A stretch of DNA of 14,619 nucleotides from Collinsella sp. (GTDB taxonomy: Bacteria; Actinomycetota; Coriobacteriia; Coriobacteriales; Coriobacteriaceae). Below are positions 1 to 6,978 of the stretch, in pieces. Position numbers and translations under genes: made by a program. Below the pieces are notes generated by a model. That model worked only from the letters and a program-made list of their open reading frames with translations. It had not been told where the DNA came from and did not search any database. The stretch covers positions 1-14,619 of the forward strand of contig DYAA01000095.1 in the NCBI GenBank assembly GCA_019419405.1, in the 5' to 3' direction. Numbering within the stretch: position 1 is the first letter of the stretch; each line of letters begins with the position of its first letter.

Positions 1-2031
1 GCCGAGGGCATCGCCGGCTACGGCAACGGCATGCGCTACCGCTACGGCCTGTTTAAGCAGGAGATCGTCAACGGCAGCCAGGTCGAGGCCACCGACGAGT
101 GGCTCACCCACGGGTATCCCTGGGAGGTCCGCCGTCAGGACAAGGCCGTGACTATTAAGTTTGGTGGCCATGTTGAGGGCTTTGAGGAGAACGGCCGCAC
201 GTTCTACCGCACGGTGGACACGCAGGACATCCTGGCCGTCCCTTATGACATCCCCGTCGTGGGCTATGCCGGCGAGACTGTCAACAAGCTGCGCGTCTGG
301 GCTGCCGAGCCGGTCGAGGAGCACTTTGACCTTGAGGCCTTCAACCGCGGTGACTATGCCCTGGCCGACGCCGAGCGCGCCGAGGCCGAAGCCATCAGCG
401 CCATCCTCTACCCCAACGACGCCGGCGAGCACGGCCGTCTGCTGCGCCTGAAGCAGGAGTACCTGTTTGTCTCGGCCGGCATCTACAGCCTACTCGACAC
501 CTTTGAGAAGGAGCACGGCGAGAACTGGGATCTGCTGCCGCAGTTTGTTGCCATCCACACCAACGACACGCACCCGGCCATGTGCGGCCCCGAGCTCATG
601 CGCATCCTCATCGACGAGAAGAAGCTCGAGTGGGATGACGCCTGGAACATCGTGACGCAGGTCGTGAGCTACACCAACCACACCATCCTGCCCGAGGCCC
701 TGGAGAAGTGGCCCATCGGCATGTTCTCCAAGCTCCTCCCCCGCGTGTACCAGATCATCGACGAGATCAGCCGTCGTTGGCACGAGTCGTTCGACACCAC
801 GCAGGAGGGCTGGCAGGAGCGTCTGCGTCAGACCGCCATCCTGTGGGACGGCGAGATTCGCATGGCCAACCTGTCCGTGATCTGCAGCCATAGCGTCAAC
901 GGCGTGGCCAAGATCCACTCCGACATCATCAAGAACATCGTGCTCAAGGACTTCTATGCCCTGACGCCCGAAAAGTTCAACAACAAGACCAACGGCATCT
1001 CGCACCGTCGCTTCTTTGCCGAGGCCAACCCCACCTACGCCAAGCTCGTGACCGAGGCCATTGGCGACGGCTGGCTGAAGGACGCCTTTGAGCTGGAGAA
1101 ACTCAAGGAGTTCCAGAACGACACCGAGTTCCTGAAGGCCGTGGGTGCCTCCAAGCGCGCCAACAAGGAGCGCCTGGCCGCCTACGTTAAGGCCGAGACC
1201 GGTCTGGTCATTGACCCCAACACCGTCTTCGATGTTCAGGTGAAGCGCTTCCACGCCTACAAGCGCCAGCTCATGAACATCATGAAGGTGATGGACATCT
1301 ACAACCGTCGCATCGCCGATCCCAACTTCCACGTGACGCCGACGACCTTCATCTTTAGCGGCAAGGCTGCCTCCAGCTACACCTTTGCCAAGGAGACCAT
1401 CCGCCTCATTAACTCCGTGGCCGACGTCATCAACAACGATCCGCGCGTCAACGAGGTCATGAAGGTCTGCTTTATCCCCAACTTCCGCGTGAGCAACGCC
1501 CAGCTCATCTACCCCGCTGCCGAGATCTCGGAGCAGATCTCCACGGCCGGCAAGGAGGCCTCGGGCACGTCCAACATGAAGCTCATGATGAACGGCGCCA
1601 TTACGCTGGGTACCCTCGACGGCGCCAACATCGAGATCGCCGACCTGGCCGGCCGCGAGAACGAGGCCATCTTTGGTCTGACCGCCCCCGAGGTCGAGCA
1701 GCTCTGGGCATCGAACAGCTACTTTGCGTGGGATACCCTCAACGGCGACCGTGAGCGTCTGGGCCGCGTGATGGACGAGCTCAAGGACAACACCTTTGCG
1801 GGTCTTTCGGGCAACTTTGAGAGCATCTACAACGAGCTCATGAACAACAACGACCCCGACCTGGTCATGGCCGATTTCCGCAGCTACGTGGATGCGTGGG
1901 AGAAGCTCACGGGCAGCTACGGCGACCAGGAGACCTGGAACCGCAAGGCCCTGCTCAACACCGCCTCGAGCGGCTGGTTCTCGAGCGACCGCACCATTCG
2001 CGAGTACCGCGACGAGATCTGGCACGCGTAA
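1..2031 (+). CDS. glgP: Glycogen/maltodextrin phosphorylase, 5'-truncated by the window edge
   Basis: This enzyme removes glucose from the non-reducing ends of alpha-1,4-glucans with phosphate, giving glucose-1-phosphate in the cytoplasm. The frame is open from base 1 and the first residues (AEGIAGYGNGMRYRYGLFKQ) match the internal GYGIRYxYGxFKQ segment of the family, so the true start lies outside the window; roughly 100-150 residues are probably missing. The methionine at 31 is internal. Family signatures seen: HTNDTHPAM, VKRFHAYKRQL, FIFSGKAASSYTFAKE, and the PLP-binding segment EASGTSNMK followed by GTLDGANIEI. The PLP Schiff-base lysine is codon 1579-1581. The C-terminus is complete, ending in TAA. 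It is followed after 108 bp by glgC, consistent with a glycogen operon. I cannot tell glycogen from maltodextrin preference from sequence alone. Confidence 0.95.
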   Translation, partial: AEGIAGYGNGMRYRYGLFKQEIVNGSQVEATDEWLTHGYPWEVRRQDKAVTIKFGGHVEGFEENGRTFYRTVDTQDILAVPYDIPVVGYAGETVNKLRVWAAEPVEEHFDLEAFNRGDYALADAERAEAEAISAILYPNDAGEHGRLLRLKQEYLFVSAGIYSLLDTFEKEHGENWDLLPQFVAIHTNDTHPAMCGPELMRILIDEKKLEWDDAWNIVTQVVSYTNHTILPEALEKWPIGMFSKLLPRVYQIIDEISRRWHESFDTTQEGWQERLRQTAILWDGEIRMANLSVICSHSVNGVAKIHSDIIKNIVLKDFYALTPEKFNNKTNGISHRRFFAEANPTYAKLVTEAIGDGWLKDAFELEKLKEFQNDTEFLKAVGASKRANKERLAAYVKAETGLVIDPNTVFDVQVKRFHAYKRQLMNIMKVMDIYNRRIADPNFHVTPTTFIFSGKAASSYTFAKETIRLINSVADVINNDPRVNEVMKVCFIPNFRVSNAQLIYPAAEISEQISTAGKEASGTSNMKLMMNGAITLGTLDGANIEIADLAGRENEAIFGLTAPEVEQLWASNSYFAWDTLNGDRERLGRVMDELKDNTFAGLSGNFESIYNELMNNNDPDLVMADFRSYVDAWEKLTGSYGDQETWNRKALLNTASSGWFSSDRTIREYRDEIWHA

Positions 2032-2068
2032 AGGCGCGCGAGCTCCCCTATGCCAGCACGGCATTACT

Positions 2069-2099
2069 CGACGGGCGTGACGTTGCGCCGCGCCCGTCG
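2069..2099 (+). other. Hairpin between glgP and glgC
   Basis: A 9-bp perfect stem CGACGGGCG (2069-2077) / CGCCCGTCG (2091-2099) with a 13-nt loop lies 38 bases after the glgP stop. It is followed by TAATGGGTTTAGG rather than a clear T-run, so it is at best a weak terminator. It may be an attenuator or an mRNA processing/stability hairpin that separates glgP and glgC expression. Function is inferred only from position. Confidence 0.4.
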
Positions 2100-2139
2100 C
2101 TAATGGGTTTAGGAACATCGATGACAGAAGGAGAAATCG

Positions 2140-3288
2140 ATGAGTAAGAAAGAATGCATCGCGATGCTCCTCGCAGGAGGACAGGGCAGCCGATTGGGGG
2201 CACTCACCCAAAAGATCGCTAAGCCGGCGGTTAGCTTTGGTGGCAAGTTCCGCATTATCGACTTTTCGCTGTCCAACTGCTCCAACTCGGGCATCGACAC
2301 GGTGGGCGTTCTGACGCAGTATCGTCCCTACCTGCTGCATGCCTATGTGGGCTCCGGCGAGGCCTGGGATCTGGACAGCCGTGACGGCGGCGTATCGATC
2401 CTGCCGCCGTACGAGACGCAGACCGGCGGCGCCTGGTATGCGGGCACGGCCGACGCCATTACGCAGAACCTCGACTACATCAAGGCCAACGACCCCAAGT
2501 ACGTCCTGATTCTTTCGGGCGATCACCTGTATCGCATGGACTACCGCAAGATGCTCAAGACGCACATTGAGAACAACGCCGACCTCACGGTGAGCGTTAT
2601 GCCCGTGCCGTGGGAAGAGGCCAGCCGCTTTGGCATCCTGACCACCGACCCCGAGGACGGGCGCATCACCAAGTTCACCGAGAAGCCCGATAAGCCCGAT
2701 TCGAACCTCGCGTCCATGGGCATCTACATCTTCTCGGCCGACGTGCTGATCGAGGCACTCGAAGAGGACGCTCTGGACCAGCGCTCGAGCCACGACTTTG
2801 GCAAGGACATCATCCCCAAGCTGCTCGGCGAGGGCAAGCGCCTGTACAGCTACGAGTTCCACGGCTTTTGGAAGGACGTCGGCACCATCGCCAGCTTCCA
2901 CGAGACCTCGATGGACCTGCTGGGCAACAACCCCGAGTTCGATTTGTTCGACAAGCACTTCCCCATCATGTCCAACATCACCACGCGTCCGCCGCACTAC
3001 ATTGGCCCGGACGGCCGCCTGGACGACTGCCTGGTCTCCAACGGCTGCAAGATCTACGGCACCGCTCGCCACTCAATCCTTTCGACCGATGTCATCATCG
3101 AGGAGCGCGCCGTGGTCGAGGACTCCGTGCTGCTGCCGGGTGCGCACGTTAAGAGCGGCGCGCACATCTGCCGCGCTATTTTGGGCGAGAACTCCACGGT
3201 CGAAGAGGGCGTGAAGCTCGGCTCTGTCGATACCACCAAGGATACGGCCGTCGTTGGAAATGACGTCGTTATCGGGAAGGGGGAATGA
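2140..3288 (+). CDS. glgC: Glucose-1-phosphate adenylyltransferase, catalytic subunit
   Basis: GlgC makes ADP-glucose and pyrophosphate from ATP and glucose-1-phosphate, the committed step of bacterial glycogen synthesis. The 382-residue protein has the nucleotidyltransferase N-terminus LLAGGQGSRL (about 10-19) with KPAV, the GTADA segment (Asp105), the SGDHLYRMD loop (Asp128), the FTEKP sugar-phosphate-binding segment, and WKDVGT (Asp246, matching a metal-binding Asp of the family). The C-terminal third is a hexapeptide-repeat left-handed beta-helix (for example CLVSNGCKI, AVVEDSVLLPGAHV). The start is fixed by AGAAGGAG at 2126-2133, six bases before the ATG. The next gene, glgD, starts only 4 bases after the stop, so the two are surely co-transcribed and probably assemble together. 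All key catalytic positions I can identify are intact, in contrast to GlgD. Confidence 0.96.
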   Translation: MSKKECIAMLLAGGQGSRLGALTQKIAKPAVSFGGKFRIIDFSLSNCSNSGIDTVGVLTQYRPYLLHAYVGSGEAWDLDSRDGGVSILPPYETQTGGAWYAGTADAITQNLDYIKANDPKYVLILSGDHLYRMDYRKMLKTHIENNADLTVSVMPVPWEEASRFGILTTDPEDGRITKFTEKPDKPDSNLASMGIYIFSADVLIEALEEDALDQRSSHDFGKDIIPKLLGEGKRLYSYEFHGFWKDVGTIASFHETSMDLLGNNPEFDLFDKHFPIMSNITTRPPHYIGPDGRLDDCLVSNGCKIYGTARHSILSTDVIIEERAVVEDSVLLPGAHVKSGAHICRAILGENSTVEEGVKLGSVDTTKDTAVVGNDVVIGKGE

Positions 3289-3292
3289 TCCG

Positions 3293-4420
3293 ATGATCAA
3301 TCGCAAGGCCATCGGTTATATCACCGCTAACTACTCTTCGAGCTACGGCAGCGTCCTGCTCAAGGACCGCCCCATCGCGTCCGTTCCCCTTTTGGGCCGC
3401 TACCGCCTGATCGACTTTCCGCTGTCCAACATGATGAATGCCGGCATTAAGACCGTCGGCGTCGTCATGCCGGGCAACTACCGCTCGCTGATCGACCACG
3501 TTGGTTCGGGCAAGGACTGGGGTCTGGACCGCAAGAAGGGCGGCCTGTTCATGGTGCCCGGCAACGCGTATGGCACCACCAAGGGCGGCATGCGCTTCCT
3601 GCTGCGCGACATCATCTCCAACAAGACGCTGTTCCAGCGCTCGGACAAGCCCTATGTTGTGATGATGGGCACCAACATCATCTTTAACATGGACCTCAAC
3701 ACCATCATCGACGCGCACGAGAACTCCGGTGCCCAGATGACCGTGGTGTACTGCAAGGCCACGCGCAACGTCGATGACGAGACCAAACTCGAAATTAACG
3801 AGAACGGTCGCCTGACGGGCGTGAGCGCCGGCGTCGTGTACGGCGACAACGCCTCTATGGACTGCTGCATCGTCAACCGCGAGACGCTGCTCGAGATCAT
3901 CGATCACTACCAGGCAGCCGACTATCTGGACCTGCTCGAGGCACTCCAAGGCGACTTTGGCAACATCGACGTGTGCAGCTACGAGTACAAGGGCGAGGTC
4001 GTGGGCGTGTTTAGCGAGAAGTCGCTGTATCGCCGCAGCATGGACCTGCTCGACCAGACCGTGGCCGACCAGCTCTTTGACCCCGAGCGCCCAATCCTGA
4101 CCAAGGCTCACGACGTGCCGCCTTCGCGCTATGCGACCGGCAGCCACGCGTGCAACTCGATCATCTCGGCCGGCTGCATCATCAAGGGCACCGTGCGTAA
4201 CTCGATCCTGTCGCGCGGCGTTGTGGTCGAAGAGGGCGCTTCGGTGACCAATTCGATCATCAACCAGAGCTGTGTCATCAAGAGCGGTGCACGAGTTGAG
4301 AACGCCATTCTGGACAAGAACAACGTGGTTCCCATCAACACCGAGCTTCGAGGCACGCCCGAGAACATCCTGGTGCTGGGCAAGGCTCCGTTAACTTCCG
4401 ACACAACCATCGTACGTTAA
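3293..4420 (+). CDS. glgD: GlgD, non-catalytic/regulatory partner of GlgC
   Basis: GlgD is the second ADP-glucose pyrophosphorylase subunit found in many Gram-positive bacteria; in characterised cases it forms a heteromer with GlgC and alters its activity and allostery. The frame stays open upstream to an ATG at 3254, but the ATG at 3293 is chosen because AAGGGGGA (3277-3284) sits 8 bases before it and family members begin MINRKAIGYI-like; this gives 375 residues. The fold matches GlgC (RYRLIDFPLSNMMNAGI; C-terminal hexapeptide repeats such as SIISAGCIIKGTVRNSILS). The catalytic signatures are lost: GGQGSRL is replaced by TANYSSSYGS, GTADA by KGGMRFL, SGDH by GTNI, and WKDVGT by VVGVFS. It is therefore very likely catalytically dead but structurally needed. 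It follows glgC by 4 bases. Confidence 0.93.
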   Translation: MINRKAIGYITANYSSSYGSVLLKDRPIASVPLLGRYRLIDFPLSNMMNAGIKTVGVVMPGNYRSLIDHVGSGKDWGLDRKKGGLFMVPGNAYGTTKGGMRFLLRDIISNKTLFQRSDKPYVVMMGTNIIFNMDLNTIIDAHENSGAQMTVVYCKATRNVDDETKLEINENGRLTGVSAGVVYGDNASMDCCIVNRETLLEIIDHYQAADYLDLLEALQGDFGNIDVCSYEYKGEVVGVFSEKSLYRRSMDLLDQTVADQLFDPERPILTKAHDVPPSRYATGSHACNSIISAGCIIKGTVRNSILSRGVVVEEGASVTNSIINQSCVIKSGARVENAILDKNNVVPINTELRGTPENILVLGKAPLTSDTTIVR

Positions 4421-4456
4421 CGTTGGCACCGCAACATCGCTCGTAACAGGTAGAAT
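4414..4456 (+). promoter_or_regulatory. Possible promoter and palindrome upstream of glgA
   Basis: The glgD stop overlaps a perfect 10-bp palindrome, ACGTTAACGT (4414-4423). Just downstream are TTGGCA (4423-4428, 5 of 6 matches to a -35 box) and TAGAAT (4451-4456, 5 of 6 matches to a -10 box). The spacing between them is 22 bases, too long for a standard sigma-A promoter, so either only the -10 is real or this is coincidence. An own promoter for glgA is plausible but not shown. Confidence 0.25.
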
Positions 4457-4487
4457 AGCCGCCCGGTTAGCGCCAGGCGGCTATTCT
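4452..4487 (+). other. 12-bp perfect stem-loop in the glgD-glgA gap
   Basis: AGAATAGCCGCC (4452-4463) pairs perfectly with GGCGGCTATTCT (4476-4487) around a 12-nt loop. The 3' arm ends TATTCT and is followed by CGAATTG, so a weak intrinsic terminator or attenuator is possible. It ends 13 bases before the glgA ribosome-binding site and overlaps the -10-like box. It could lower glgA expression relative to glgCD. The stem is seen directly; the role is inferred. Confidence 0.5.
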
Positions 4488-4510
4488 CGAATTGCAACAT
4501 GGGAGACAAT

Positions 4511-6763
4511 ATGGCAGATTCCAGCAAAAAGATGCAGATCGTGTTTGCCTCGGCCGAGTGCGCACCGTTTGTTAAGACCGGTGGCCTGGGTGACGTGGCG
4601 GGCTCGCTGCCTGCAGCACTCGTGCGCGCCGGCGCCGAGGTCATCGTGATGGTGCCCAAATACGCCACCATCAAGGACGAGTACAAGGCGCAGATGGAGC
4701 ACTTTGCCGACTTTTACGTGAGCCTGGGCTGGCGCAACGAGTACTGCGGGCTGGAGAAGCTCGAGCACGACGGCGTCACCTATATGTTCGTGGACAACGA
4801 GCGCTACTTTGCGCGCGATTATCCGTACGGCTTCTTCGACGACGGCGAGCGCTTCGCGTTCTTCTCCAAGGCCATCACCGAGAGCCTGCAGCACCTGCCC
4901 GAGGGCTTTGAGTGCGACATCCTGCACTGCAACGACTGGCAGACGGCACTGGCGCCCGTGTTCTTGCGCGAGTTCTACCAGGGCCTGCCGCTGTACGACC
5001 GCGTCAAGACTGTGTTCTCGATCCACAACGTGGCGTTCCAGGGCCAGTTTAGCGACACCGTGATGGAGGACATCCTGGGTGTGGCGCATATTCCGGCGGC
5101 TGCTACGCAGCTGCGTTGCGACGCCTGCAGCATCAACTACATGCTGGGCGCGCTGCACTATGCCGATGCCATTACCACGGTGAGCCCCACCTATGCCAGC
5201 GAGATCCAGACGCCCGAGTTTGGCGAGGGCCTGGACGGCGTGCTGCGCGAGCGCTCCTATGCGCTGCAGGGCATTTTGAATGGCATTGACGTGGCGGGCT
5301 TTGACCCGGCGACCGACAAGCGCATTGCCGCCAACTACACCGTGGAGGACCGTTCTGGTAAGGCCGTATGCAAGGCCAAGCTGCAGGAAGAGCTGGGGCT
5401 CGAGGTTCGCGACGACCGTCCGCTTATGGTCATGGTCACGCGCCTGACGCGCCAGAAGGGCATGGACCTGGTCATGTACGCGCTCGACCGCATTCTGGCC
5501 GGCGGCGTGCAGGTGGCGGTGCTGGGCACCGGCGACCGCGACTACGAGGACGGTCTGCGCTACTTCCAGGACAAGTACCCCGGTACCATGGCCGCACGCA
5601 TCGAGTTCGATCCTGCGCTGTCGCAGCGCATGTATGCCGCCGCCGACATGTTCCTAATGCCTTCGAAGTTTGAGCCCTGCGGCCTGTCGCAGATCATCGC
5701 CATGCGCTACGGCACCCTGCCTATCGTGCGCGAGACCGGCGGCCTGAAAGACACTGTGATTCCGTATAACGAGTTTACCGGCGAGGGCACGGGCTTCTCG
5801 TTTACCAACTTTAACGGCGACGAGATGGGCGACGCCGTGTTCCGCGCGGCGCGTCTGTTCTGGGATAACCGCGACGCCTGGAACCAGCTGGTAACGCAGG
5901 CCATGAGCCAGGACTTTAGCTGGACGCGCTCGGCCGATAAGTATCTGGACCTGTACTTCTTTATGCACCCGGAGATCGAGCGCCCGGTGGCTGTTGTCGA
6001 CGAGCCTGAGGCTGTTGCTGAGCCGGTGGCCGCTGAGGAGCCCAAGGCCGAAGAGAAGCCGGTTGAAGCTGAGCCCGTTACGGCCGAGTCTGAGGTGAAG
6101 GCTGAGGCTGCTCCTGAGGCAGAGTCCGAGGTCAAGCCAGCTGCAAAGCCTGCAGCTAAGAAGACCACGACTCGTAAGACGACGGCTAAGAAGGCCACAG
6201 AGGCCAAGGCGACGGCAACCAAGACCACCGCTGTCAAGACAACGACCTCGCGCAAGCGCACCACCGCAGCTGCCAAGAAGGCCGCCGAAGCCGAGGCTGC
6301 TCCCGAGGTAAAGGCCGACGCCGTCGAGGCTAAGGCTGCGGCAAAGGCACCGGCCAAGGCCGCTACCAAGAAGACGACCGCGACCGCCAAGAAGGCAACA
6401 GCTGCCAAGAAGACCACAACAACGAAATCGACGACCACGAAGGCCACCACAACCAAGGCAGCCACAAAGCCGGCCGCCAAAGTCGAGGAGACGCCCGCCG
6501 AATCCAAGGCCAAGGTAACCGTCGAGGCCAAGCCGGCCGCCAAGACCACCACGCGCAAGCGCGCAACGACGACGGCCAAGAAGTCCACGACCAAGGCTGC
6601 TGCTCCCAAAGCGGAGGCTAAGGCCGAGGCCAAACCCGCAGTAAAGGCCAAGCCCGAGCCCACAATGGAGACCCCGCTCTCCCCCGCCGCCGCAACCGAG
6701 AAAAAGGCGCCGTCGAAGAAGACTTCCGTCCGCAAGGCAACGGCCACCCGCAAGCGCCGCTAA
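4511..6763 (+). CDS. glgA: Glycogen synthase with a long acidic-then-basic low-complexity C-terminal tail
   Basis: GlgA adds glucose from ADP-glucose to the non-reducing ends of alpha-1,4-glucan (GT5, GT-B fold). The start at 4511 is chosen over the in-frame ATG at 4499 because GGGAGA (4501-4506) is well placed before 4511 and lies inside the longer reading. Residues 1-about 490 are a complete synthase: KTGGLGDVAGSLP (Lys22 of the ADP-glucose motif), HNVAFQGQF, RLTRQKG (Arg311, Lys316), and FEPCGLSQ (Glu388). The usual enzyme ends about there, but this protein runs to 750 residues. Residues 493-542 are acidic (by hand count 16 D/E, 4 K). Residues 543-750 are Ala/Lys/Thr/Pro-rich (55 K/R, 15 D/E), with repeated AAKKTTT, TTAKKA and KPAAK motifs, ending RKRR. 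The tail uses only A, V, D, E, P, K, T, S, R, M and L, so it is likely disordered. There is no frameshift at the junction, and a strong terminator follows. The catalytic call is firm; the tail's function is unknown. Confidence 0.95.
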   Translation: MADSSKKMQIVFASAECAPFVKTGGLGDVAGSLPAALVRAGAEVIVMVPKYATIKDEYKAQMEHFADFYVSLGWRNEYCGLEKLEHDGVTYMFVDNERYFARDYPYGFFDDGERFAFFSKAITESLQHLPEGFECDILHCNDWQTALAPVFLREFYQGLPLYDRVKTVFSIHNVAFQGQFSDTVMEDILGVAHIPAAATQLRCDACSINYMLGALHYADAITTVSPTYASEIQTPEFGEGLDGVLRERSYALQGILNGIDVAGFDPATDKRIAANYTVEDRSGKAVCKAKLQEELGLEVRDDRPLMVMVTRLTRQKGMDLVMYALDRILAGGVQVAVLGTGDRDYEDGLRYFQDKYPGTMAARIEFDPALSQRMYAAADMFLMPSKFEPCGLSQIIAMRYGTLPIVRETGGLKDTVIPYNEFTGEGTGFSFTNFNGDEMGDAVFRAARLFWDNRDAWNQLVTQAMSQDFSWTRSADKYLDLYFFMHPEIERPVAVVDEPEAVAEPVAAEEPKAEEKPVEAEPVTAESEVKAEAAPEAESEVKPAAKPAAKKTTTRKTTAKKATEAKATATKTTAVKTTTSRKRTTAAAKKAAEAEAAPEVKADAVEAKAAAKAPAKAATKKTTATAKKATAAKKTTTTKSTTTKATTTKAATKPAAKVEETPAESKAKVTVEAKPAAKTTTRKRATTTAKKSTTKAAAPKAEAKAEAKPAVKAKPEPTMETPLSPAAATEKKAPSKKTSVRKATATRKRR

Positions 6764-6797
6764 TCCAGACGATCCAAAACCTCATCAAACCCTAAGC

Positions 6798-6827
6798 AAG
6801 GGGCGCTCCAACCGGGCGCCCTTTCTC
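6798..6827 (+). terminator. Intrinsic terminator after glgA
   Basis: GGGCGCTC (6801-6808) pairs with GGGCGCCC (6814-6821), with one T-G wobble, around the loop CAACC. The stem can extend through AAG/TTT, and TTTCTCT follows. It lies 34 bases after the glgA stop and before the leader of the next gene, so it probably ends the glgCDA transcript. Confidence 0.85.
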
Positions 6828-6873
6828 TGTAGGTAGTGGTAAAACGATTTTCTAGGACAACCGTTCGCCGATG

Positions 6874-6917
6874 GTAAACGGATGTTGTTTATACACCCTG
6901 TGTACTACAGATATACT
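6874..6917 (+). promoter_or_regulatory. Candidate promoter and dyads upstream of the GH13-GH77 gene
   Basis: TATACT (6912-6917) is a good -10 match. TTGTTT (6885-6890) is the nearest -35-like box, but the spacer is 21 bases. Two small dyads sit around it: TAAAC-7-GTTTA (6875-6879/6887-6891) and TACAC-CCT-GTGTA (6892-6896/6900-6904). These could be operator half-sites, as many maltodextrin genes are under LacI-type control, but neither matches a known operator well. The location just after a terminator supports a transcription start here. Confidence 0.35.
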
Positions 6918-6937
6918 TACATCTTAGGCGTAAAACC

Positions 6938-6955
6938 CATGGCCCGCAGGCCATG
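6938..6955 (+). other. 7-bp perfect hairpin in the GH13-GH77 leader
   Basis: CATGGCC (6938-6944) pairs with GGCCATG (6949-6955) around CGCA. It lies downstream of the -10-like box and 23 bases before the start codon, so it would be in the 5' leader of the mRNA. It could affect translation, or be a protein-binding dyad. Confidence 0.4.
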
Positions 6956-6978
6956 ATTCTATTGAACTGGACCGTACT

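Noticed and set aside
490..3072. Very long open frame (860 codons) on the minus strand across glgP and glgC
   Set aside because: It is antisense to two clear genes, follows from GC-rich third positions, spans the intergenic gap without any ribosome-binding site, and shows no recognisable domain.
5707..6753. 348-codon minus-strand frame opposite the glgA tail, rich in Val/Ala and looking like membrane protein
   Set aside because: The hydrophobic look is the mirror of Lys/Ala/Thr codons of the tail; no ribosome-binding site or family motif.
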